Part shown: piece by piece, positions 7,701 to 16,213 of the stretch
How the letters are laid out: each line of letters opens with the position of its first letter
Position numbering within the stretch: position 1 is the stretch's first letter
Assembly: GCA_900540935.1 (NCBI GenBank)
Contig: UQHW01000001.1
Location: 62,001-126,000 of the forward strand
Reading direction: 5' to 3'
DNA length: 64,000 nt
DNA from: an uncultured Collinsella sp.
GTDB taxonomy: Bacteria > Actinomycetota > Coriobacteriia > Coriobacteriales > Coriobacteriaceae
Made by a program: the position numbers and the translations under genes
Notes under the pieces: generated by a model
Told to the model about the DNA's origin: nothing
Databases searched by the model: none
What the model saw: only the letters and a program-made list of their open reading frames with translations

Positions 7701-10061
7701 CTAAGCCAACCCCAGCAATATGCCCGCCGAATGCACGACAAACGCCACGATCCAGGCGACCGTCACTTGAAACGCGAACACGGCAACGGCGTAGCGCGCG
7801 CCCAACTCGCTCTTGACGGCGCCGATTGCCGCCACACAAGGCGGGTACAGCAACGTAAAGACCAAGAACACGTAGGCGGTGAACGGCGAAAACATGGTCG
7901 ACAGTGCCGCGGGCGACGTAGCACCCAAAAGCACGGTGAGGGTCGAGATGACGCTCTCTTTGGCAATAAGTCCGGTGACGAGCGCCGTGGATGCACGCCA
8001 GTCGCCAAACCCAAGCGGCGTCAGCGCCGGCGCGATGATGCTGCCGAGGCCCGCAAGCAGACTCTGCGACTGATCGGCGACCACATTAAAGCGGATGTCG
8101 AACGTCTGAAGGAACCAGATGACCACGGTAGCGGCAAAGATAATGGTAAAGGCCTTGGTAATAAAGTCTTTGGCCTTATCCCATGCCAGCATCACCGTCG
8201 TCTTGACGCTCGGCAGGCGGTAATTGGGAAGCTCCATGATAAACGGCACCGGGTCGCCCTTAAATGCCGTGCGGTTGAGCACCAAAGCCGCGATGCAGCC
8301 GACCACGATACCGATCAGATAGAGCGAGACCATGGCGGGAACCGTCGCCTGCGGGAAAAACGCCCCGCACAGCAAGCCGTAAACCGGCAACTTGGCTGAG
8401 CAGCTCATGAACGGCGTGAGCATGACCGTCATCTTGCGGTCGTGCTCGGATGGAAGCGTACGGGTCGACATGATAGCCGGCACGGTGCAGCCAAAACCGA
8501 CGAGCATGGGCACGAAGCTGCGGCCCGACAAGCCAAAGCGACGCAACACCTTATCCATGACAAAGGCCACGCGCGCCATGTAGCCGGAGTCTTCCAAGAT
8601 GGAGAGGAACAAGAAAAGCACGACGATAATCGGCAGGAAGGTCAGCACGCTGCCCACACCCGTAAGCACGCCGTCGACAGCCAGCGAGCGCACCACGTCG
8701 TTAGTACCGAACGCCTTGAGGCCCGCATCGGCCGAGGCGATGATGGCAGCGATACCGTCCTCCATGAGTCCCTGCAACGCCGCGCCGATCACGCCAAACG
8801 TCAGCCAAAAGACGAGGCCCATGATCACCAGAAACGCCGGAATGGCTGTGTAACGACCTGTCAGGATGCGGTCAATCTTGACGGAGCGCACGTGCTCGCG
8901 GCTCTCGTGCGGCTTGACGACGCAACGCCCGCACACGTCGCCGATAAAGCTAAAACGCATATCGGCCAGCGCAGATAGGCGGTCGGTGCCGGCCTCGCCC
9001 TCCATCTGGGTAATGATGTGCTCGATAGCGTCGAGCTCGTTGCGATCCAGGTGAAGCGCCTCGGTTACCAGCTCATCGCCCTCGACCAGCTTGGTCGCCG
9101 CAAAGCGCACTGGGATGTGCGCCGTCACGGCATGGTCCTCGATCAGGTTAGCAATGCCGTGGATGCAGCGATGCAGCGCGCCGCCGTCTGGACCATCGGG
9201 CGAGCAGAAGTCCAGGCGACCGGGGCGCTCGCGGAACCGCGCCACGTGCAGGGCGTGGTCCACCAGCTCGCCGATGCCCTCGTTGCGGGCAGCGCTAATG
9301 GGGACAACAGGCACGCCCAACAGGCTCTCGAGCAGGTTGACGTCCACGGCGCCGCCGTTGGCGGTCACCTCGTCCATCATGTTGAGCGCGATGACCATGG
9401 GGCGGTCGAGCTCCATGAGCTGCAGTGTCAAGTACAGGTTACGCTCGATGTTGGTGGCGTCGATGATGTCGATGATGGCGTCGGGGTTTTCGTCCAAGAT
9501 GAATTGGCGGCTGACGATCTCTTCGCCCGTGTACGGAGACAGCGAATAGATACCGGGCAGGTCGGTAACGCTCGCCTCGGGATGGTTACGGATGGTGCCA
9601 TCTTTGCGGTCGACCGTCACGCCGGGAAAGTTACCGACGTGCTGGTTGGAGCCCGTAAGCTGGTTGAATAACGTGGTCTTGCCGCAGTTTTGGTTGCCGG
9701 CGAGGGCAAAGTGCAGCGGCGCGCCCTCGGGCACGGCCGTCTTTGCCGCACGGGGCGAATACGTCCCCTCGCCCAGAGCCGGATGCTCCGTCGTGCCGAT
9801 TGCGGCGTTAGCGCGCGGACCCGTATCGGTATCGTGAATACCCACGAGCTCGATGCGAGCGGCATCGTCCTTGCGCAGCGTCAACTCGTAGCCACGCAGG
9901 CGAATCTCGAGCGGATCGCCCATGGGGGCGTACTTCATCATGGTGACTTCGGTGCCCGGCGTTAGACCCATGTCCAAAATATGCTGTCGGAGTGCCTGAT
10001 CGTCCGATGCCACCGATGCGACAACGGCGTCCTTTCCAATCTCGAGTGTATCGAGCTTCAC
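7701..10061 (-). CDS. feoB: Ferrous iron transporter, FeoA-FeoB fusion
   Basis: GTP-dependent Fe(II) importer of the cytoplasmic membrane, 786 residues. Residues 1-75 form a FeoA-type SH3-like domain (HILDMGLTPGTEV, then LRGYELTLRKDDA). The G-domain follows: G1 GNQNCGKTT (122-130), G2 NFPGVTV, G3 DLPG (167-170), G4 NMMD (227-230). The C-terminal half is the polytopic FeoB channel with the gate segments GFGCTVPAIMSTRTL and MSCSAKLPVY. The start is GTG at 10061 after GGGGGAGGAACAC; upstream ATG codons lie inside the operator region. FeoA and FeoB are usually separate genes, so fusion is notable though known elsewhere. No FeoC is visible. Confidence 0.95.
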   Translation of the reverse strand: MKLDTLEIGKDAVVASVASDDQALRQHILDMGLTPGTEVTMMKYAPMGDPLEIRLRGYELTLRKDDAARIELVGIHDTDTGPRANAAIGTTEHPALGEGTYSPRAAKTAVPEGAPLHFALAGNQNCGKTTLFNQLTGSNQHVGNFPGVTVDRKDGTIRNHPEASVTDLPGIYSLSPYTGEEIVSRQFILDENPDAIIDIIDATNIERNLYLTLQLMELDRPMVIALNMMDEVTANGGAVDVNLLESLLGVPVVPISAARNEGIGELVDHALHVARFRERPGRLDFCSPDGPDGGALHRCIHGIANLIEDHAVTAHIPVRFAATKLVEGDELVTEALHLDRNELDAIEHIITQMEGEAGTDRLSALADMRFSFIGDVCGRCVVKPHESREHVRSVKIDRILTGRYTAIPAFLVIMGLVFWLTFGVIGAALQGLMEDGIAAIIASADAGLKAFGTNDVVRSLAVDGVLTGVGSVLTFLPIIVVLFLFLSILEDSGYMARVAFVMDKVLRRFGLSGRSFVPMLVGFGCTVPAIMSTRTLPSEHDRKMTVMLTPFMSCSAKLPVYGLLCGAFFPQATVPAMVSLYLIGIVVGCIAALVLNRTAFKGDPVPFIMELPNYRLPSVKTTVMLAWDKAKDFITKAFTIIFAATVVIWFLQTFDIRFNVVADQSQSLLAGLGSIIAPALTPLGFGDWRASTALVTGLIAKESVISTLTVLLGATSPAALSTMFSPFTAYVFLVFTLLYPPCVAAIGAVKSELGARYAVAVFAFQVTVAWIVAFVVHSAGILLGLA

Positions 10062-10103
10062 GTCCGTGTTCCTCCCCCGGCGCCCACAGGGCGTTGTATT
10101 TAT

Positions 10104-10136
10104 GTTAGCCATGGCTAACCGTTTGCCATGGCTAAC
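10104..10136. promoter_or_regulatory. Tandem palindromic operators before feoB
   Basis: GTTAGCCATGGCTAAC is a perfect 16-bp palindrome (10104-10119), and a second, one-mismatch copy GTTTGCCATGGCTAAC follows at 10121-10136. The TTAG...CTAA half-sites resemble DtxR/IdeR/MntR-family boxes. Located about 45-75 bases before the feoB start, they probably mediate iron-dependent repression; the regulator is not in this window. Confidence 0.65.
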
Positions 10137-10216
10137 CAATTTTATCCATGCATGATAGCGCGAACATGCAACGATGTTCAATCGACAGATCGGTGCAAGG
10201 GGGACAGGTGGGAGAG

Positions 10217-10420
10217 TTCAGGGACACAGTTTCCCAATGAGGCCTCTCGGGGAAACTGCGTCCCTGAACTCTGGCTCGAAACGGGATATGGTTTCCCAAG
10301 CAGGCCTCTTACGGAAAATGCATCCCGGAATCCCCACTCGAAACGGGACGCACTTTCTCAGTCGAGGCCCTATGGGAAACCGTGTCCCACCTTGAAGGGG
10401 GAACTGGGATGCAGTTTCCG
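10217..10420. repeat. Tandem array of 62-base hairpin units
   Basis: Three hairpin units begin at about 10221, 10283 and 10345, and a half unit begins at 10406 (periods 62, 62, 61). Each unit has the pattern GGGACNCAGTTTCCC, an AGGCCT-containing loop, then GGGAAACTGNGTCCC. Units are joined by CTCGAAAC. Unit 1 is extended by AGTTCA / TGAACT. No coding capacity is evident. The array fills most of the gap between the esterase 3' end and feoB. Confidence 0.8.
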
Positions 10421-10440
10421 GACGGGACATCAAAAACAAA

Positions 10441-10504
10441 GTTGCGGTGGAATAGTTCCTGGATGGGCTGGTTGATGCCCCAGATAGGAACTATTTCACC
10501 GCAA
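10441..10504. repeat. Palindromic element, family A copy 2
   Basis: GTTGCGGTGGAATAGTTCCT at 10441-10460 pairs with AGGAACTATTTCACCGCAA at 10486-10504, with one mismatch relative to copy 1. It lies 30 bases after the esterase stop and in the minus sense is followed by TTTGTTTTTG, a terminator-like tail. Confidence 0.85.
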
Positions 10505-10533
10505 GTTATTGAAGAGCTTGGATGCCGGGACTC

Positions 10534-11433
10534 TTACAGATGGCGCTCGAGGAAGCGGAAGGCCAGGCGGATCCAGGGACGGACGGAAACCTGCTTGTCC
10601 TCGTTGTCGACCGCGGTGTTGGCGTTGCCGAGCGAAAGGCCGTGACCACCCTGGTCGAAGACGTGCATCTCGCATGCAACGCCCTCCTCGGCCATGCGCT
10701 GCGCAAACGGGTAGACCTGCGCGATCGGCGCCGTCTTGTCGTCGGACACGCCCCACACAAAAGTCGGTGGCATCTGACGCGAAACATGCGTGGTGGGGCA
10801 GATGTCGGCCAGATGCTCGTCAGTTGCCTCGCCGCCCGTCACCATCGACAGGTAGTCGTTGAGCAAATCGCGCCCCGTCTTGCCGCCCGTCTTGGGCACG
10901 CGCAAGTCAATGCGCGGATCGCGCGTCTGCATGTCGCGCACATAGGCAAAGTCGAGCAATGGATAGCCCAGCACCACGGCATCGGGACGAATGTCGTCCG
11001 CGCGCGCCCCTGCCAGGCCCGCGAAGGGACCAGTCTTCCATTGCGTTGCCAACGAAGCGCAGATCATGCCGCCCGCCGAGAATCCCACGACGCACACGCG
11101 CTTAGGATCGACATGCCACTCGTCGGCGTTGGCGCGCACCGTGGCGACCATCTTGGCAAGATCTGCCTGGGGGTGCGGAAAGCTCACGTCACCCGTAGAA
11201 CTCGTCACATAGTTGAGCACAAAGGCCTGGTAGCCGCGGTCCAAAAACGCAAACGCCACCGGGTCCTGCTCGTGCGGAGCGATATGCGTAAACCCGCCTC
11301 CGCCGCAGATGATCACCGCGGGGCGGCGGCCATTCGGTTTATCGGGCAGCGGCTCGGCACCCAAATACGTAAACGTCGCCGGATAATCCTCGGTCGGCTC
11401 CTCGCCCCACAGCGCATGGTTCTCGACAATCAT
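10534..11433 (-). CDS. Alpha/beta hydrolase (acetyl-esterase-like)
   Basis: Cytoplasmic carboxyl-ester hydrolase of 299 residues in the BD-FAE/Aes-like group. The oxyanion loop is CGGGGFTH (43-50) and the nucleophile S119 sits in GFSAGG (117-122). Near the C-terminus VWGVSDDKTAP supplies the acid and DQGGHGLSLG the histidine. The start is ATG at 11433 after GGGAGCACAT; the frame stays open further upstream but that region has no ribosome site. It diverges from the EIIA gene across a 240-base shared upstream region. A role in deacetylating dietary oligosaccharides is plausible but not shown. Confidence 0.87.
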   Translation of the reverse strand: MIVENHALWGEEPTEDYPATFTYLGAEPLPDKPNGRRPAVIICGGGGFTHIAPHEQDPVAFAFLDRGYQAFVLNYVTSSTGDVSFPHPQADLAKMVATVRANADEWHVDPKRVCVVGFSAGGMICASLATQWKTGPFAGLAGARADDIRPDAVVLGYPLLDFAYVRDMQTRDPRIDLRVPKTGGKTGRDLLNDYLSMVTGGEATDEHLADICPTTHVSRQMPPTFVWGVSDDKTAPIAQVYPFAQRMAEEGVACEMHVFDQGGHGLSLGNANTAVDNEDKQVSVRPWIRLAFRFLERHL

Positions 11434-11616
11434 ATGTGCTCCCTTCGCGCAAATTATGCGCCCTTGTTTTTCGCCTTCAAGCGTACCCCACTTGAACCCG
11501 TGGCGCAGAAACACTCCGGCAATAAGTTTCCCTTCAACTGATATATCACATAATCCCAGTTCAGAGGTATCGTTGAGCAGCGTAGAATAGGGGCGTTGAC
11601 CAAGCCGCGAAACACA

Positions 11617-11630
11617 TGTGAAACGTTTCC
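11617..11630 (+). promoter_or_regulatory. LacI/CcpA-like operator upstream of crr
   Basis: TGTGAAACGTTTCC contains the 10-bp palindrome GAAACGTTTC and resembles a cre or LacI-family operator. It lies 47 bases before the crr start. Suggests sugar-responsive control; no regulator gene is adjacent. Confidence 0.4.
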
Positions 11631-11676
11631 GGCAAACCAAACGCGCGATATGCGCCTATTTAAGTTGGAGGCAACT

Positions 11677-12240
11677 ATGGGTCTGCTCGATTCGCTTAAG
11701 TCCACCTTCACCTCGACCGGCGAGGCGTCCGTTCCGCCCGCAGCAAGCTTCGCCACCCGCGAAGGCGTCATCTATGCCCCCGTCAACGGCGTGCTCGTCA
11801 ACCTGGACGAGGTTCCCGACGAGACGATCGCCTCGGGCATGCTTGGCCAGGGCTATGGCATCGAGCCCATTACCGGCACCATCTATGCGCCCGCCAACGG
11901 CCGCATCGGCGCCACCACTGTCACCAACCACTCCATTGGCATGATCACCGAGGACGGTCTTCGCGTGTTCATCCATGTTGGCCTGGGCACCGTGGAAATG
12001 AACGGCAAGGGTTTTGCCCGCTTTGTCGAGATGGGCGATGTGGTCAAGGCAGGCCAGCCGCTCATCAGCTTCGACCGCGAGGCCATTAAGGCCGCTGGTC
12101 ACGAGGACATCGTGACCGTCATCGTCTCCGAGCTCGATCGTCTTAAGAGCATCGACCATGTCGGCGAATCTGGAACGCTTATCGGCGGCAACCCGCTCGT
12201 CAAGCTGGGCGACCCGCTGCTGGTAGCCAAGACCAAGTAG
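11677..12240 (+). CDS. crr: PTS glucose-type EIIA component
   Basis: Phosphocarrier of the sugar phosphotransferase system, 187 residues. A stand-alone EIIA(Glc) domain runs from about residue 30 (VIYAPVNGVLVNLDEVPD) to the end. The phosphorylated histidine is H100 in FIHVGLGTVEMNG, and the supporting histidine is H85 in VTNHSIGM. Glycines after the active-site His are conserved. The start is ATG at 11677 with TTGGAGGCAACT upstream. It is monocistronic with its own terminator, so it probably serves EIIBC permeases elsewhere in the genome. Its regulation of other transporters, as known in enterobacteria, is not implied here. Confidence 0.93.
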   Translation: MGLLDSLKSTFTSTGEASVPPAASFATREGVIYAPVNGVLVNLDEVPDETIASGMLGQGYGIEPITGTIYAPANGRIGATTVTNHSIGMITEDGLRVFIHVGLGTVEMNGKGFARFVEMGDVVKAGQPLISFDREAIKAAGHEDIVTVIVSELDRLKSIDHVGESGTLIGGNPLVKLGDPLLVAKTK

Positions 12241-12278
12241 CCAGGCCCCGCGCCATACAGCCAAAAGGCACCTCGTCA

Positions 12279-12312
12279 AGCGCCCGCGACCATTTGGCCG
12301 CGGGCGCTTTTC
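12279..12312 (+). terminator. Intrinsic terminator after crr
   Basis: AGCGCCCGCG / CGCGGGCGCT stem with a 10-base loop followed by TTTTCGTTT, 40 bases past the crr stop. Confidence 0.85.
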
Positions 12313-12421
12313 GTTTGAAAAACCATCCCGCCAATGCCTTATCTGTATAGCCCAAATGAGCCGAGCTGCTAGAATATCGAACTGTATGGATAACTATCAT
12401 TCAACCGTTATGGGAGGATAC

Positions 12422-13825
12422 GTGAACCGCACCAAAATCGCGCAGCTCTATGCCGATGCCGAGTCGCTCGGCGGCCAGACCGTCACCGTCGCCGGCTGGG
12501 TCAAGTCCGTCCGCGACATGAAGAACTTTGGCTTTGTTACGCTCAACGACGGCAGCTGCTTCCGCGACCTGCAGGTCGTCATGAACCGCGAGGCACTCGA
12601 CAACTACGACGAGATCGCACATCAAAACGTCTCGGCCGCACTCATTTGCACCGGCACCGTCAAACTGACCCCCGATGCACCCCAGCCTTTCGAGCTTTCT
12701 GCCACTTCCATCGAGGTCGAGGGCACGAGCGCCCCGGATTACCCGCTGCAGAAGAAGCGCGCAACCGTCGAGTTCCTGCGCACCCAGCAGCACCTGCGCC
12801 CGCGCACCAACCTGTTCCGCGCCGTGTTCCGCATCCGCTCTGTCGCGGCCGCCGCCATCCACCGCTTCTTCCAGGAGCAGGGTTTTGTCTACGTCAACAC
12901 CCCCATCATCACCACGAGCGACTGCGAAGGCGCCGGCGAGATGTTCCGCGTGACCACGCTCGACCCCAAAAATCCGCCCCTCACCGAGTCCGGCGAGGTC
13001 GACTGGAGCCAGGACTTCTTTGGCAAGCATGCAAGCCTCACCGTGTCCGGCCAGCTCAATGCCGAGAACTTTGCCATGGCCTTTGGCGACGTGTACACCT
13101 TTGGCCCCACCTTCCGCGCCGAAAACTCCAACACCACGCGCCACGCCGCCGAGTTTTGGATGATCGAGCCCGAGATGGCCTTCGCCGACCTCAACGACTA
13201 CATGGACAACGCCGAGGCCATGCTCAAGTACGTCCTCAAGGACGTTATGGCCACCTGCCCCGACGAGCTCAATATGCTCAACAAGTTTGTGGACAAGGGT
13301 CTGCTCGAGCGCCTGGACCATGTCGCCAACTCCGACTTTGCCCGCGTTACCTACACCGAGGCCGTCGAAATCCTGGAGCAGGCCGTCGCCGCTGGTCACA
13401 AGTTTGACTATCCCGTGAGCTGGGGCATCGACCTGCAAACCGAGCACGAGCGTTTCCTGACCGAGGAACACTTTAAGCGCCCGACCTTCGTGACCGACTA
13501 CCCGGCCGAGATCAAGGCGTTCTACATGCGCATGAACGAGGACGGCAAGACCGTCGCCGCCGCCGACTGCCTGGTGCCGGGCATCGGCGAGATCATCGGT
13601 GGCTCCCAGCGCGAGGAGCGCCTGGATCTGCTCGAGGCCCGCATCAAGGACCTGGGTATGAATCCCGAGCAGTACAAGTACTACCTTGACCTGCGCCGCT
13701 ACGGTTCCTGCAAGCACGCCGGCTATGGTCTGGGCTTCGAGCGCTTGGTCATGTATCTGACCGGCGTGGGCAACATCCGCGACGTCCTGCCGCACCCGCG
13801 CACCGTGGGCAACGCCGACTTCTAA
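12422..13825 (+). CDS. asnS: Asparaginyl-tRNA synthetase
   Basis: Class IIb aminoacyl-tRNA synthetase, 467 residues. An N-terminal OB-fold anticodon-binding domain (VTVAGWVKSVRDMKNFGFVTLNDGS, about 20-45) precedes the catalytic core with motif 2 (FGPTFRAENSNTTRHAAEFWMIEPEMAF) and motif 3 (GFERLVMYLTG) near the C-terminus. The TRHAAEFWMIEPE sequence separates AsnRS from AspRS. I chose the GTG at 12422 because GGGAGGATAC lies immediately before it; an ATG 12 bases upstream overlaps that ribosome site. Having AsnRS indicates direct charging of Asn-tRNA. Stand-alone gene with a terminator. Confidence 0.96.
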   Translation: MNRTKIAQLYADAESLGGQTVTVAGWVKSVRDMKNFGFVTLNDGSCFRDLQVVMNREALDNYDEIAHQNVSAALICTGTVKLTPDAPQPFELSATSIEVEGTSAPDYPLQKKRATVEFLRTQQHLRPRTNLFRAVFRIRSVAAAAIHRFFQEQGFVYVNTPIITTSDCEGAGEMFRVTTLDPKNPPLTESGEVDWSQDFFGKHASLTVSGQLNAENFAMAFGDVYTFGPTFRAENSNTTRHAAEFWMIEPEMAFADLNDYMDNAEAMLKYVLKDVMATCPDELNMLNKFVDKGLLERLDHVANSDFARVTYTEAVEILEQAVAAGHKFDYPVSWGIDLQTEHERFLTEEHFKRPTFVTDYPAEIKAFYMRMNEDGKTVAAADCLVPGIGEIIGGSQREERLDLLEARIKDLGMNPEQYKYYLDLRRYGSCKHAGYGLGFERLVMYLTGVGNIRDVLPHPRTVGNADF

Positions 13826-13872
13826 TCGTCGGACGCTAGCTCGCGTCGCCACACGCCAACGCTCATCGCACA

Positions 13873-13907
13873 AGCGCCTCTCGACATCGGTCGAGAGGCG
13901 CTTTTTT
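13873..13907 (+). terminator. Intrinsic terminator after asnS
   Basis: AGCGCCTCTCGAC / GTCGAGAGGCGCT, a perfect 13-bp stem with ATCG loop, followed by TTTTTC. Confidence 0.9.
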
Positions 13908-14083
13908 CAACAGCATCCGTCAAGCTTTTGGCAAGTTTTTGGTCAGTTGAGCAGGGCTGTTGAAAACTCGACCCGCCGTTTGCCGACGACTACCGACCGC
14001 CCAGAGCGCCCTGCGCCCCTGGGAAAGCCCCACGTCCTAGGCTCCATACCGTCGCCACCCAAAACGGAAAGGACGTGGGCACG

Positions 14084-14869
14084 ATGACCGAAGCCGCTGT
14101 TGAAACCTACGACACCACGACTAGAGGCGCCGCCTCGATGGCGGCCTATCGCGCCGTTCGCATCCTGCAACTATTAAGCGAAAACACCGGCGAAGACAAG
14201 GCCATGCTTTCCGATGAGCTGATCCGGCGCCTCGCCCATCCCGACGACCCCGCCCGCATGCCCATCTCGGCGGCGCGGCGCAGCATCTACACCGCCATCT
14301 CCGCGCTTCGCCATGCCGGATACGAAATTGAGTACAAACGCGGCGTGGGCTACAAACTTCTTACCCGCCCGCTCACCGATGAAGAGATCATCCGGCTCCA
14401 CGGTATGGTCATGCGCAACCGCTCCACGCCTATCGCTATCCGCAAGAGCATGGCGCAGCACTTAGTTGCCATGGCGAGTGCCGACGTTCGCGGCTACCTC
14501 GATACACCCGAACCCGTTCCGAGCGCAGGCAGCAAGGCTACCAAGGCAACACGCACGCCCATCAAGCGCATCGACACGTGCGAGCTCGTCGAGCAGGCCA
14601 TCGACCACGGAACCACGGTGAGTTTTGATATTTCGAGCGTTACGACGCGTGGCGAAACCGAAGCAGCACGGATGACGCTGCGTCCCTTTGCCATCAGGCA
14701 GCGCGATGGCATCTCGTATCTGCTGGGAACGGTCTACGACGCCCGAGGCGCCGATGACACGTTGCGTACCGTAGAGATTGGCCGAATGAGAAACGTCACC
14801 ACACGTCTCCTCGACGGCAAGAAGCTCTTCGCCGCCCTAGACGAGGACGACGCCTCCTCCGCCGCATAA
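14084..14869 (+). CDS. WYL-domain-like transcriptional regulator
   Basis: Putative DNA-binding regulator, 261 residues. Residues 15-95 look like an N-terminal winged helix (RAVRILQLLSEN, then ARRSIYTAISALRHAGYEIEYKRGVGYKL), as in YafY-type proteins. The C-terminal half (FDISSVTTRGE..., RPFAIRQRDGISYLLGTVYDARG, TVEIGRMRNVTTRL) matches the layout of a WYL ligand-sensing domain, although the literal W-Y-L triplet is replaced by ISYLLG. The start is ATG at 14084 behind AAAGGACGTGGGCACG; a GTG at 14075 is too close to that site. Its target may be the adjacent ABC operon, an inference from position only. Confidence 0.75.
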   Translation: MTEAAVETYDTTTRGAASMAAYRAVRILQLLSENTGEDKAMLSDELIRRLAHPDDPARMPISAARRSIYTAISALRHAGYEIEYKRGVGYKLLTRPLTDEEIIRLHGMVMRNRSTPIAIRKSMAQHLVAMASADVRGYLDTPEPVPSAGSKATKATRTPIKRIDTCELVEQAIDHGTTVSFDISSVTTRGETEAARMTLRPFAIRQRDGISYLLGTVYDARGADDTLRTVEIGRMRNVTTRLLDGKKLFAALDEDDASSAA

Positions 14870-14938
14870 GACCCTCCGCCGCCCATTCGACTACCCGCAC
14901 CGCCCATCCGATTCTGTATTAAAAAACCCGCCAGGCTG

Positions 14939-14966
14939 TTGTAAAAATGGACATCAGCGCTACTAT
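14939..14966 (+). promoter_or_regulatory. Probable promoter of the ABC uptake operon
   Basis: TTGTAA (14939-14944) and TACTAT (14961-14966) with a 16-base spacer, about 64 bases before the binding-protein start. A small GCACT/AGTGC hairpin sits in the leader near 14976-14995. Confidence 0.5.
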
Positions 14967-15029
14967 AGTTCCACTTGCACTTTGTCCCAGTGCAGTGTTT
15001 CCAGCCATTTTTATACTGGGGGTAATGAT

Positions 15030-16010
15030 ATGAAGGACATCACCATCAGCCGCAGGAGCCTTCTGGTCTCCGCCGGCCTGCTCGCGCTCGCCCCGCTCGC
15101 CGGGTGCGGCGGCAACTCTGGTTCCGGCTCTGCTGCCGCCGGTTCCGACTACACCATCGGCGTTCTGCAGCTCACCGAGCACTCCGCACTCGATGCCGCC
15201 AACGACGGCTTTGTCAAGGCCATCAAGGAGAGCGGCCTTAAGGTCAAAATCGACCAGAAGAACGCCCAGAACGACCAGTCCACGTGTAAGTCCATTGCCG
15301 ACAAGTTTGTGGGCGACAACGTCAACCTGATTTATGCCATCGCCACGCCCGCCGCGCAGGCTGCCGCCGGCGCCACGGCCGATATCCCCATCGTGGGCTG
15401 CGCCATCACCGACTACGCCGCCTCCGGCCTGGTCCAGGACAACGACAAGCCCGGCACCAACGTCACGGGCGCTTCCGACCTCACCCCGGTCGCCGAGCAG
15501 CTCGAGATGATGCAGAAGGTCCTGCCCGACGTTAAAAAGGTCGGCCTGCTCTACTGCACCGCCGAGTCCAACTCCGACGTCCAGATCAAGGCCGCCAAGA
15601 AGGAGCTCGACAAGCTGGGCCTCGAGTACACCGATTTCACCGTCTCGAGCTCCAACGAGATTCAGTCCGTCGTCGAGTCTGCCGTGGGCAAGGTCGACGC
15701 GCTGTACTCCCCCACCGACAACACCATCGCCGCGGGCGCCTCGCAGGTGGGCCAGATCTGCAAGGAGAACAAGCTTCCCTTCGTGACTGGCGAGGAGGGC
15801 ATGTGCATGGCCGGCGGCCTGTTCACCCTCTCCATCAATTACGAGGATCTGGGCTACGCCGCGGGCGAGATGGCCGTCAAGATTCTGAAGGGCGAGGCCA
15901 AGCCCGAGGATATGCCGATCAAGCACCTCTCGAGCAAGGACCTGGTCGTCGTCAAGAACGACGAAATGGCCGAGGCCCTGGGCATCGACCTTTCCGCTCT
16001 GGACGCGTAA
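15030..16010 (+). CDS. ABC transporter substrate-binding lipoprotein (TrpX-like)
   Basis: Extracytoplasmic solute receptor, 326 residues. A basic N-terminus (ISRRS), a hydrophobic stretch and a lipobox LAGC with C26 show a membrane-anchored lipoprotein; a Gly/Ser-rich linker follows. The mature domain (YTIGVLQLTEHSALDAANDGFVKAIKE..., IYAIATPAAQAAAG, VGLLYCTAESNSDVQIKAAKKEL, SPTDNTIAAG) matches the COG2984 group, some of which bind aromatic amino acids (TrpX). The start is ATG at 15030 behind GGGGGTAATGAT. It is followed by its permease and ATPase genes, giving a complete importer. The ligand is not certain. Confidence 0.9.
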   Translation: MKDITISRRSLLVSAGLLALAPLAGCGGNSGSGSAAAGSDYTIGVLQLTEHSALDAANDGFVKAIKESGLKVKIDQKNAQNDQSTCKSIADKFVGDNVNLIYAIATPAAQAAAGATADIPIVGCAITDYAASGLVQDNDKPGTNVTGASDLTPVAEQLEMMQKVLPDVKKVGLLYCTAESNSDVQIKAAKKELDKLGLEYTDFTVSSSNEIQSVVESAVGKVDALYSPTDNTIAAGASQVGQICKENKLPFVTGEEGMCMAGGLFTLSINYEDLGYAAGEMAVKILKGEAKPEDMPIKHLSSKDLVVVKNDEMAEALGIDLSALDA

Positions 16011-16213
16011 TGCTATACGCGGCATGCGTCTAGAGCCCGTGCTCGCGCTTTAGCTGCGTTATTCAATATCTGAGCCACAGGGGCGGGCGCTGTAGACCGG
16101 CGTCCGCCCTGCTTGTTTCAGGTAAAACAAAACGTCTGTCCGCAGCTCTTCTATGCATTGTTACCGCTATTATGGTGAATCACGTGTCCACCCTATCCTA
16201 GGAGGTATGAAGC

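Noticed and set aside
10217..10420. Possible CRISPR array
   Set aside because: Units are self-complementary hairpins joined by nearly identical linkers, not identical repeats with unique spacers, and no cas genes are present.
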